Positions 1 to 6,055 of a stretch of DNA of 7,282 bases are shown in pieces. The DNA comes from Pseudomonadota bacterium (GTDB lineage: Bacteria > Myxococcota > Myxococcia > Myxococcales > Anaeromyxobacteraceae). The notes beneath the pieces are model-generated. The model was not told where the DNA came from and searched no databases. It saw nothing but the letters and a program-made list of their open reading frames with translations. The translations under genes and the position numbers were made by a program. Location: NCBI GenBank assembly GCA_023428085.1, contig JAEYZK010000407.1, positions 1 to 7,282 on the forward strand. The letters are read 5' to 3'. Within the stretch, counting starts at the first letter, position 1. Every line of letters starts with the position of its first letter.

Positions 1-18
1 GCCGCGGCGCGACGGCGC

Positions 19-735
19 TCAGCCCCCGGGCGCCTCGCCCAGGTACGCCCGCCGGACGCGGTCGTCCGCGAGCAGCTCGCGCCCCGAGCCGCGCAGCGTG
101 ATCCGCCCGGTCTCGAGGACGCAGGCCTGATCGGCGATCTCGAGGGCCGCCTTCGCGTTCTGCTCGACGAGGAGCACCGTCACGCCCTCGGCGTGGATCG
201 TCCGCACGATCTCGAAGATCATCTTCACGATGCGGGGGGCGAGCCCGAGCGACGGCTCGTCCATCATGAGCAGGCGCGGCCGCGTCATGAGGGCCCGGCC
301 CACCGCGAGCATCTGCTGCTCGCCGCCGGAGAGCGTGCCCGCGCGCTGGTGGCGGCGCTCCGCGAGGCGAGAGAAGAGCTCGAACACCTTCCGGCGGTCG
401 GCGGCGATCGCGGCGCGATCCGAGCGCGCGTAGGCGCCGAGGGTCAGGTTCTCGTCCACCGTCAGGTTCGGGAAGACGCGGCGCCCCTCGGGCACGAGGC
501 AGACGCCGCGCCGGACGATCTCCTTCGTCGGCAGCCCGCCGAGCGCCTCGCCGTCCCAGGTGATCGTCCCGGCGGTCGCGCGGACGAGGCCGACGATCGA
601 CCGCAGCGTGGTGCTCTTGCCCGCGCCGTTCGCCCCGATGAGGCTCACCACCGCGCGGTCCGGGACGTCGAGGTCGATCCCCTGGATGGCGTGGATGCCG
701 CCGTAGTGCGCGGAGAGTCCCTGGATCCTCAACAT
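19..735 (-). CDS. livF: Branched-chain amino acid ABC transporter ATP-binding protein LivF
   Basis: This is the second ATPase of the LIV-type importer; it sits on the cytoplasmic face of the LivH/LivM channel and pairs with LivG. The protein has 238 residues, normal for LivF. Seen in it: Walker A GANGAGKST at 34-42, the LivF-typical PEGRRVFPNLTV segment at 82-93 in place of a plain Q-loop glutamine, the signature LSGGE at 135-139, and Walker B LLMMDEP at 155-161 with E160 as catalytic base. The usual switch-loop histidine is replaced by glutamine (VEQN, Q192), which is normal for LivF. An in-frame start exists upstream at 843, but the ATG at 735 is preferred: it begins MLRIQGL as LivF proteins do, has GGGAG at 743-747 seven bases before it, and overlaps the livG stop by one base (TGATG), implying translational coupling. 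It is the last liv gene; only 18 bases follow it here. Confidence 0.95.
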   Translation of the reverse strand: MLRIQGLSAHYGGIHAIQGIDLDVPDRAVVSLIGANGAGKSTTLRSIVGLVRATAGTITWDGEALGGLPTKEIVRRGVCLVPEGRRVFPNLTVDENLTLGAYARSDRAAIAADRRKVFELFSRLAERRHQRAGTLSGGEQQMLAVGRALMTRPRLLMMDEPSLGLAPRIVKMIFEIVRTIHAEGVTVLLVEQNAKAALEIADQACVLETGRITLRGSGRELLADDRVRRAYLGEAPGG

Positions 736-1496
736 CACCCGGCTCCCAGGTACGCCTCGATGACCTTCGGATCGTTCTGGATCGCCGCGGGATCCCCGTG
801 GGCGATCGTCTCGCCGTACTCGAGCACGTAGATCCGCTGGCACACCCCCATGACCACCTGCATGTGGTGCTCGATGAGGAGGACCGTGAGCCGGAACTGG
901 TCCCGGATGCGCCGGATGAGGTGCATGAGCTCGACCGACTCCTGCGGGTTCATGCCCGCGGCCGGCTCGTCGAGGAGGAGGAGCCGCGGGCGCGTCGCGA
1001 GCGCCCGCACGATCTCGAGCCGCCGCTGCTTCCCGTACGGCAGCGCCACCGCGAGCTCGTCGGCGCTGCCCTCGAGGCCCACCTCGCCGAGGAGCCCCAG
1101 CGCGAAGTCGCGCGCCGCGCGCTCGCGGCGCCGGTAGCCCGGCAGGTGGAGCGCGGAGGAGAACACCCCCGGCGCGACGTGGGCGTGGCAGCCGACGAGG
1201 ACGTTCTCGAGGACGGAGAGCTCCCGGAAGAGCCGGATGTTCTGGAACGTGCGGGCGACGCCGCGCCGGCAGATCTCGTGGCGCGCGAGCCCGGTGACGT
1301 CCTTCCCGTCGAGGCGCACCCGGCCCGCGGTGGGACGGTTCATGCCGGTGATGACGTTGAACGCGGTGGTCTTGCCCGCGCCGTTCGGCCCGATGAGGCC
1401 GACGATCTCGCCGGGCTCGATGCGGACGTCGAGCCCGGAGACGGCGGTGAGGCCGCCGAACCGCATGGTGACCTTCTCGGTCTCAAGCAGCGCCAT
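735..1496 (-). CDS. livG: Branched-chain amino acid ABC transporter ATP-binding protein LivG
   Basis: This is the first ATPase subunit of the LIV-type importer, 253 residues, the usual LivG length. Seen in it: Walker A GPNGAGKTT at 36-44, the Q-loop in ARTFQN with Q85, a signature written LPYGKQRR at 152-159 (LivG proteins use an A/P-YG-Q/K-Q form instead of LSGGQ), Walker B LLLLDEP at 172-178 with E177, and the switch histidine in IEHH (H210). The stretch from 100 to 150 is the longer helical domain that distinguishes LivG from LivF. The start at 1496 begins MALLETEKVTMRFGG, a standard LivG opening, and has a run of G (minus strand) a few bases before it. It overlaps the end of livM by 14 bases and its stop shares a base with the livF start, so the block is translationally linked. 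All catalytic residues are present, so it should be active. Confidence 0.96.
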   Translation of the reverse strand: MALLETEKVTMRFGGLTAVSGLDVRIEPGEIVGLIGPNGAGKTTAFNVITGMNRPTAGRVRLDGKDVTGLARHEICRRGVARTFQNIRLFRELSVLENVLVGCHAHVAPGVFSSALHLPGYRRRERAARDFALGLLGEVGLEGSADELAVALPYGKQRRLEIVRALATRPRLLLLDEPAAGMNPQESVELMHLIRRIRDQFRLTVLLIEHHMQVVMGVCQRIYVLEYGETIAHGDPAAIQNDPKVIEAYLGAG

Positions 1497-2592
1497 GCGT
1501 CCCCCCCGCGGCGCCGCCGCCGCGGCGGCGCGGCAGGAGCCCCGCCCGCGAGAGCATCGACCAGGAGAACTCGCGCGTCCCCATCAGCCCGCGCTGGCGG
1601 AAGAGCACCACCGCCATGAGCAGCGCCGAGAACACGACCATGCGGAGGCCGGGCCGGGCCTCGGTGCGGAACAGCTCGAACCCGCCGGCGCGGAGCGCGA
1701 GGGGACCGTCGAGGAAGCGGAGGGCCTCCATCAGGATCGTGACCGCGAACGACGCGATCACCGAGCCGGTGATCGAGCCGATCCCGCCCAGCACCACGAC
1801 GAGCAGGATGTTGAAGGTGAGCATGAACCCGAACATCTTCGGGTCGATGGTGGCGAGCACGTGGCCGAGCAGCGCCCCGCCCACCCCCGCCATGAAGCTC
1901 GAGAGGGTGAAGCTCACCACCTTCGTCCGGAAGACGTCCACGCCCATGGCCGCGGCGGCGATCTCGTCGTCCCGGATCGCCTTGAGCGCGCGCCCGTAGG
2001 CGGAGCGCACGAGGAGCACCATGAACAGGACCGTCAGGGCGGCGCACGTCCAGACCACCCCGGTGCCCGCGAAGCGCGGCAGGCCCTTGAGCCCGAGGGC
2101 GCCGTTCGTCACCGGCTGGAGGTTGGTCAGCACGACCCGGATGATCTCGGCGAACCCCAGGGTCGCGATGGCGAGGTAGTCGTCCCGCAGCCGGAGGGCG
2201 GGCGCGGCGATGACGGCCCCGAGCGCCGCGGCCACGGCGCCGCCGGCGACGAGCGCCACCGGGAACGGCACGGTCACGGTGGCGAGCCACGGGACGATGG
2301 GCTCCAGGAAGAAGTTCAGCGCCTTCTCGTCCGGCGTCATGGTGAGCAGCGCCGAGGTGTACGCGCCCACCGCCATGAACCCGGCGTGGCCGAGCGAGAA
2401 CAGCCCCGTGAAGCCGTTGACGAGGTTGAGCGACAGCGCCAGCACCACGTAGATGCCGCAGAGGTTCAGGACGCGGAGGGAGAACGCGTCGAGGGTGCGG
2501 TCGGCGACGAGGAGGCCCCCCGCGAACACGACGACGGCCGCCGCGGTGAGGAGGTGGTGGCGCCTGCGCGGCCGGGCGATCTCGACGGTCAT
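1483..2592 (-). CDS. livM: Branched-chain amino acid ABC transporter permease LivM
   Basis: This is the second membrane subunit of the LIV-type importer; it forms the inner-membrane channel with LivH. The protein has 369 residues. It shows alternating hydrophobic helices from about residue 13 to 335, the family motif NGFTGLFSLGHAGFMAVGAY at 59-78, and the cytoplasmic EAA-like coupling loop GRALKAIRDDEIAAAAMGVD at 200-219, which contacts the ATPase. A glycine-rich helix start (VVVLGGIGSITGSVIASF, 265-282) is also typical. The N-terminus is basic (RPRRRHH), consistent with a cytoplasmic start. After the usual family end near GLMG (335-338) there is a tail of about 30 residues, GC-rich and Gly/Ala/Arg-rich, part of which overlaps the livG start. 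AAGGTG at 2599-2604, inside the end of livH, is a plausible ribosome site six bases before the ATG. The gap to livH is 3 bases. Confidence 0.94.
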   Translation of the reverse strand: MTVEIARPRRRHHLLTAAAVVVFAGGLLVADRTLDAFSLRVLNLCGIYVVLALSLNLVNGFTGLFSLGHAGFMAVGAYTSALLTMTPDEKALNFFLEPIVPWLATVTVPFPVALVAGGAVAAALGAVIAAPALRLRDDYLAIATLGFAEIIRVVLTNLQPVTNGALGLKGLPRFAGTGVVWTCAALTVLFMVLLVRSAYGRALKAIRDDEIAAAAMGVDVFRTKVVSFTLSSFMAGVGGALLGHVLATIDPKMFGFMLTFNILLVVVLGGIGSITGSVIASFAVTILMEALRFLDGPLALRAGGFELFRTEARPGLRMVVFSALLMAVVLFRQRGLMGTREFSWSMLSRAGLLPRRRGGGAAGGTHGAA

Positions 2593-2595
2593 CGC

Positions 2596-3489
2596 CTACA
2601 CCTTCTCGACCTGCGTCCCGCCCAGGAGCCCCGAGGGCTTCACGAGCAGCACGACGATGAGGAGCACGAAGGCGAACGCGTCGCGGTACCCGGTGAGCGT
2701 CGGCAGGAACGCGATGGTGAGGAGCTCGATCGCGCCGAGCAGGAACCCTCCCAGCACGGCGCCGGAGATGGAGCCGATCCCGCCGATCACCGCCGCGATG
2801 AAGCACTTCAGCCCCGGCATCGTCCCCATGAGCGGGTTGAGCTGCGGGTACTTGTACGACCACATGATCCCGCCGAGCGCCGCCAGCAGCGACCCGGCCC
2901 CGAACGTGAAGGAGATGATCCGGTTCACGTCGATGGCCTGCAGGCGGGCGGCGTCGAGGTCGGTCGAGACGGCGCGCATCGCCATCCCGGTCCGGGTCCT
3001 CTGCACGACGAAGACCAGCGCCGCGAGCACGGCGAACGTGATGAGCGGGATGACGACGCTCACCGACATCACCGAGACGCCGCCCAGCTCGAGCTTCACG
3101 TTCATGACCTCGGGCACCGTCACGCCCTTCGGGCGGCCGCCGAAGAGCACGATCCCCACGTTCTCGATGAGGAACGACGCGCCGATGGCGCTGATCATCA
3201 CCGAGATGCGGGGCGAGTCGCGCAGCGGACGGTAGGCGACGCGCTCGAGCGCCACCCCGAACGCCGCGGTGACGAGCAGCGCGAGGAGGAGGGTCGCCCA
3301 CCACGGCAGGAGGAAGACCGCCGCGCCGTAGAACGCGAGGTACGCGCCCAGCATGAAGACGTCGCCGTGTGCGAAGTTGATGAGCCGGAGGATGCCGTAC
3401 ACCATCGTGTAGCCGATGGCGATCAGCGCGTAGAGGCTGCCGAGCGACAGCGCGTTCGCGAGGTGCTGCAGGAAGAGGGGCAGCGTCAT
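2596..3489 (-). CDS. livH: Branched-chain amino acid ABC transporter permease LivH
   Basis: This is the first membrane subunit of the LIV-type importer, 297 residues, close to the usual length. Seen in it: the hallmark N-terminal motif GYTMVYGILRLINFAHGD at 26-43, a second helix at 48-62, the family RPLR segment at 87-90, and the EAA-like coupling loop GMAMRAVSTDLDAARLQAID at 168-187 that docks on the ATPase. The conserved VIGGIGSISGAVLGGFLLG stretch is at 234-252, and the end KPSGLLG at 284-290 is typical. The ATG at 3489 gives the expected MTLPLFLQHLANALSLGSLYAL opening, but no purine-rich ribosome site stands before it; the upstream bases are nearly all C and G. A strong hairpin lies in the short gap to the binding-protein gene, so translation of this subunit may be held below that of its partner. 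Confidence 0.95.
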   Translation of the reverse strand: MTLPLFLQHLANALSLGSLYALIAIGYTMVYGILRLINFAHGDVFMLGAYLAFYGAAVFLLPWWATLLLALLVTAAFGVALERVAYRPLRDSPRISVMISAIGASFLIENVGIVLFGGRPKGVTVPEVMNVKLELGGVSVMSVSVVIPLITFAVLAALVFVVQRTRTGMAMRAVSTDLDAARLQAIDVNRIISFTFGAGSLLAALGGIMWSYKYPQLNPLMGTMPGLKCFIAAVIGGIGSISGAVLGGFLLGAIELLTIAFLPTLTGYRDAFAFVLLIVVLLVKPSGLLGGTQVEKV

Positions 3490-3502
3490 GGGCGCGCCGG
3501 GG

Positions 3503-3531
3503 GCGGCGCCGGGGCCGGGGCCCCGGGCCGC
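3503..3531 (-). terminator. GC hairpin between livK and livH (possible partial terminator or mRNA stabiliser)
   Basis: On the minus strand a 13-base arm at 3531-3519 pairs with a 14-base arm at 3516-3503 with one bulged C. The core is the perfect 12-base palindrome CCGGGGCCCCGG at 3514-3525. The full pairing would leave only two bases in the loop, so one or two inner pairs must open, giving roughly 11 GC pairs. It begins 17 bases after the livK stop and ends 13 bases before the livH start. No T-tract follows, so it is not a classical intrinsic terminator. In many importer operons such a stem protects the binding-protein message or reduces read-through, and that is my inference here. Confidence 0.45.
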
Positions 3532-3548
3532 GGACAGGCGGTGTCAGG

Positions 3549-4700
3549 TCAGGGCTGGACGGTCGTCAGGTACGTGAACTTGCCGCCCTTGACGACCTTG
3601 ATGACCGCGCTCTTGGTCGCGTCGCGGTTCGCGTCGAAGGTGATGAGGCCGGCGGCGCCCGGGAAGGCGGCGGTGGCGGCGAGCGCGTCGCGGAGCTTCG
3701 GGCCGTCCAGCGTGCCGGCCTTCTCGATGGCCGCCCGGACGACGAGGTAGCCGTCGAAGCCGAGGGCGGTCACCGCGGCCGGCTCCTTCGCGTACTGCTT
3801 GCGGTAGGCGTCGAGGAACGTCTTCGAGGTCTCGGTGATCGGCACCTCGGTCGCGAAGAACGTCGAGAGCACGGCGCCCTCGACGGCCGCCTTGCCGACG
3901 TCGAGGAACTCCGTCGCCTCCCAGGTGTCGCCGCCGAGGAACGGCGCGGTGATGCCGAGCTCCCGGGCCTGCTTGATGAGGAGCGCGCTCTCGGTGTAGT
4001 TGCCCGGCGCGAAGATCACGTCCGGCTTCATCGCCTTGAGCGTCGTGAGCTGCGCGGTGAAGTCCTGATCGCCCGTGTTGTAGTTGAGCTCGGAGAGGAT
4101 GGCGGCCTCGTCGCCGGTGAGCTTCTTGAACTGATCGGCGAAGAAGCGGGCCAGGCCGACGGAGTAGTCGTTCGAGATCTCGCGGACGACGACCGCCTTC
4201 CTCGCCTGCAGCTCCTTCGCCGCGTAGTTCGCCATCACCGTGCCCTGGAACGGGTCGATGAAGCAGACGCGGAAGTAGTAGTCGTTGCCCTTCGTGACGA
4301 GCGGGTTGGTGGCGGACATGGCGACCGCGGGGACCTGCTTCTCCTTCACGATCGGGCCAGCGGCCATCGAGAGCGACGAGCCCCAGGAGCCGAGGACCGC
4401 CGTGACCTTCTCCTGGTCCACGAGCCGCTGGGCGGCGTTCGCGGCCTCGACCTTGTCGGACTTGTTGTCGACGAGGACGAGCTCGACCTGCAGCTCCTTG
4501 TCGCCCACCTTCACCGTCGGAAACATGGCGTGGGCGAGCTTGATGCCCTCCACCTCCATCGCGCCGCCCGCGGCGTTGGCGCCCGTCATCGGCTCGAACA
4601 CGCCGAGCTTCACGGTCGTGGGGGCCGCGGGCTTCTGCGCCTTGCAGCCGGCGAGCGCGACGAGGACACCGATGCCGGCGACGCGGATGAGCTTCTGCAT
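3549..4700 (-). CDS. livK: LivJ/LivK-type substrate-binding lipoprotein of the branched-chain amino acid ABC transporter
   Basis: This is the extracytoplasmic binding protein (Peripla_BP_6 type) that delivers ligand to LivHM, 383 residues. The start at 4700 gives a short lipoprotein signal MQKLIRVAGIGVLVALAGC with lipobox LAGC at 16-19, so Cys19 should be lipidated; the +2 residue is lysine, not the aspartate that retains lipoproteins in the inner membrane of enterics. Mature domain: KLGVFEPMTG at 31-40 is the first strand, LGSWGSSLS at 103-111 and AMSATNPLV at 127-135 are the two loops that usually hold the ligand amino and carboxyl groups, and the lobe crossing follows near 230-260 and 310-320. 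An in-frame start at 4820 is rejected because it would bury the signal; AGGAG at 4708-4712 supports 4700. The downstream livHMGF genes confirm the role. The ligand cannot be read from sequence: leucine-type, amide, urea or aromatic acid are all possible. Confidence 0.92.
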   Translation of the reverse strand: MQKLIRVAGIGVLVALAGCKAQKPAAPTTVKLGVFEPMTGANAAGGAMEVEGIKLAHAMFPTVKVGDKELQVELVLVDNKSDKVEAANAAQRLVDQEKVTAVLGSWGSSLSMAAGPIVKEKQVPAVAMSATNPLVTKGNDYYFRVCFIDPFQGTVMANYAAKELQARKAVVVREISNDYSVGLARFFADQFKKLTGDEAAILSELNYNTGDQDFTAQLTTLKAMKPDVIFAPGNYTESALLIKQARELGITAPFLGGDTWEATEFLDVGKAAVEGAVLSTFFATEVPITETSKTFLDAYRKQYAKEPAAVTALGFDGYLVVRAAIEKAGTLDGPKLRDALAATAAFPGAAGLITFDANRDATKSAVIKVVKGGKFTYLTTVQP

Positions 4701-4707
4701 GGTGAGT

Positions 4708-4712
4708 CTCCT
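4708..4712 (-). promoter_or_regulatory. Ribosome binding site of livK
   Basis: AGGAG on the minus strand lies seven bases before the ATG at 4700. It fixes the lipoprotein start and excludes the longer reading from 4820. It is the clearest ribosome site in the window and contrasts with the absence of one before livH. Confidence 0.8.
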
Positions 4713-4750
4713 GCGTGCGAGAGACCGCAGACGCGGGCGGCCAGGGCGGT

Positions 4751-4787
4751 CGTGTGGCGCGCAGCGTGACACGCAGGGGCTATACCC
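4751..4787 (-). promoter_or_regulatory. Candidate promoter/operator upstream of livK
   Basis: On the minus strand GGTAT at 4786-4782 (TATA at 4784-4781, the most AT-rich point of the leader) is followed eight bases later by the perfect 9-base palindrome CGTGTCACG at 4773-4765. That palindrome is also one half of a wider imperfect dyad, 4751-4759 against 4765-4773 with 7 of 9 positions matching. If TATAGC is a -10 box, transcription would start close to the palindrome, where a repressor could act. No good -35 box is visible 16-18 bases upstream. The same arrangement occurs before dctP. This rests on pattern only. Confidence 0.35.
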
Positions 4788-4850
4788 GCAAGGGCATGCT
4801 GCTCCCGCTGGGTTCCCCATGTCGGAGGATGTGTGGCGCTCGAGGCGACC

Positions 4851-4885
4851 GCGCTCCCCCGCCTCGCGCGCGAGGCGGGGGGCGC
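4851..4885 (-). terminator. Strong GC palindrome downstream of dctP, terminator-like
   Basis: The arms 4856-4868 and 4869-4881 are perfectly complementary (13 pairs, with an apex of alternating CG that must open to form a loop). Allowing one bulged T at 4855, pairing extends to 4851-4885. It starts 21 bases after the dctP stop, the normal place for a terminator. No T-tract follows on the minus strand (or A-tract on the plus strand), so termination would not be of the classical intrinsic kind; many high-GC bacteria show such U-less stems. It suggests that livK is at least partly transcribed from its own promoter. Confidence 0.55.
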
Positions 4886-4905
4886 AGGCCGCGTTGGGAT
4901 CCCGG

Positions 4906-5904
4906 CTACTTCGAGAGCACCTCTTCCCAGGTGGTGACGGTCCACTTCGTGGCGAAGAGCGCGTCGATCGCCGGCCTGGCGGCGGCGCGGATGGCGGCCG
5001 CGTCGGGCGTCACCACGGTCATGCCGCTCGGCGCCGCCTGCAGCGCCGCGAGGAGCGACGCCTCCTGGTCCTTCGTCTTCTGCGTCGCCCACTCCGTCGC
5101 GTACGCCATGGCCAGGCGGACCCGGAACCGATCGACGGGGGTGAGGCGCTGCAGGAAGCACTCGTTCCCGAGCACCATGCCGAAGCCGACGAGGTGGTTC
5201 GTCAGGCTGAGGTGCGACTGCACCTCCTTGAGCTCGAGGCTCGTGATCTGCGTGAGGTCGCCCTCGGACGCCTGGGCCGCGCCGGTCCGCAGCGCCTCGT
5301 GGATCCCGTCGAGCGGCACCGTGACCGGCTGGACGCCGAGCGAGCTCCAGACCGCGACCCAGTCCGGCACGGGCGGGAGCCGCAGCCTCAGGCCGGCGAG
5401 GTCGGCGGGGCCGGTGATGGGGCGGTTCGAGGTGAACTGCCGGAAGCCGCGGTACACGGTGCCGAGCGAGACCAGGTTGGCCTGGTCGCGGATGCGCTGC
5501 CGCGCCTCCGCCCCCAGGTCGCCGTCCCAGACGCGCTGGAAGTGATCGTAGTCGGCGATGACGTACGGTCCGTTGAAGAAGAAGTACTCCGGCGCCCAGT
5601 CCTGGAGCGGCTGCCCTCCGGTCAGCAGGACGTCGGCGACCCGGGCGCCGGCGTCGCAGCTCGTCATCGCCGGGTCGATGGTCTGCTCGTTCAGCACGCT
5701 GGTCGAGACCGTGACGTCGATCCTGCCGCGCGACCAGCACTCCAGGACCTCCTCGAACTTGTACGCCGTGTCCGCGAGGATGTGGCCGGAGGCGAAGGGC
5801 GTCGCCACGCGGAGCTGGATCCGCGGGGCGGCGTCCGTCCCGGTCGCGAGGACGAGCGCTGCGAGGGCGGCGGCGATGCGAGCGACGATGCGAACGATCT
5901 TCAT
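4906..5904 (-). CDS. TRAP transporter solute-binding protein, DctP family (orphan)
   Basis: This is a periplasmic solute receptor of the TRAP (tripartite ATP-independent periplasmic) type, which normally hands organic acids to a DctQ/DctM membrane pair. It has 332 residues, the usual size. The start at 5904 gives a clear Sec signal: MKIVRIVARI, then Ala/Leu-rich to about 20, with likely cleavage near TDA-A at 23-26. Family features: RVATPF at 32-37, YRGFRQFTSNRPI at 151-163, then GLRLRLPP at 171-178 holding the canonical carboxylate-binding arginine (R175), and the helix VPLDGIHEALRTGAAQASEG at 196-215. The first lobe is divergent, with three cysteines (C56, C83, C249), unusual for a family that often lacks them. 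No dctQ or dctM is next to it. It is flanked by its own gaps, with a terminator-like stem after it. The ligand is probably a small carboxylate, which is inference. The in-frame start at 5967 is rejected because it precedes the signal and a good ribosome site. Confidence 0.88.
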   Translation of the reverse strand: MKIVRIVARIAAALAALVLATGTDAAPRIQLRVATPFASGHILADTAYKFEEVLECWSRGRIDVTVSTSVLNEQTIDPAMTSCDAGARVADVLLTGGQPLQDWAPEYFFFNGPYVIADYDHFQRVWDGDLGAEARQRIRDQANLVSLGTVYRGFRQFTSNRPITGPADLAGLRLRLPPVPDWVAVWSSLGVQPVTVPLDGIHEALRTGAAQASEGDLTQITSLELKEVQSHLSLTNHLVGFGMVLGNECFLQRLTPVDRFRVRLAMAYATEWATQKTKDQEASLLAALQAAPSGMTVVTPDAAAIRAAARPAIDALFATKWTVTTWEEVLSK

Positions 5905-5912
5905 GCGCGATT

Positions 5913-5918
5913 CTCCCC
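5913..5918 (-). promoter_or_regulatory. Ribosome binding site of the dctP-type gene
   Basis: GGGGAG on the minus strand lies eight bases before the ATG at 5904. Together with the signal peptide it decides the start against the in-frame ATG at 5967. Confidence 0.7.
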
Positions 5919-5971
5919 TGGTCCCCACGCGCGATCGCGGACGAGCGGTGCCGTGGGACACGTGCACTCAT

Positions 5972-5995
5972 CGTGGCACGATTCGCGGAGATACC
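5972..5995 (-). promoter_or_regulatory. Candidate promoter/operator upstream of dctP
   Basis: On the minus strand GGTAT at 5995-5991 (TATCTC at 5993-5988 is a possible -10) is followed ten bases later by the perfect palindrome CGTGCCACG at 5980-5972, whose nearest base is 68 bases upstream of the start codon. A further CGTG-GGA-CACG dyad lies at 5952-5962 (plus strand). The livK leader carries the same GGTAT plus CGTG-N-CACG pair, with the palindrome 65 bases upstream of its start. No convincing -35 box was found. Between here and the upstream stop only a weak stem (6022-6036 with outer pairs 6015-6018 and 6037-6040) is seen, which could end the upstream message. Confidence 0.33.
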
Positions 5996-6055
5996 AAGGG
6001 TGAAGAGCGTCCCTCGCGTGACGGGCGGTGTACCCGCGCGGTGGTGCTCGGAGCG

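Noticed and set aside
1340..3304. A 654-residue minus-strand frame across livG, livM and livH
   Set aside because: It is an out-of-frame shadow: Arg/Pro/Gly-rich with no motif, while the real frames carry clear LivG, LivM and LivH signatures.
1237..3750. An 837-residue open frame on the plus strand, opposite the liv genes
   Set aside because: It is antisense to four well-supported genes, is dominated by Arg, His, Glu, Asp and Ala in low-complexity order, and shows no domain. It is the expected result of few stop codons in very GC-rich DNA.
4788..4803. Possible sigma-54 site with TTGC at 4791-4788 upstream of livK
   Set aside because: The GG to GC spacing is off by one base and the -24 side does not match TGGCAC.
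5948..5979. Stem GTGCC/GGCAC in the dctP leader as a riboswitch or attenuator
   Set aside because: There are only five pairs, with mismatches directly inside and no conserved aptamer pattern; it is more simply explained by the CGTG-N-CACG palindrome.
5974..5988. TGGCACG read as a sigma-54 -24 element on the plus strand
   Set aside because: The required GC ten bases after the GG is absent (GG is found), and no plus-strand gene lies downstream.
4285..6003. A 572-residue plus-strand frame opposite livK and dctP
   Set aside because: It has shadow composition, no ribosome site and no domain, and it spans two genes with solid family features.
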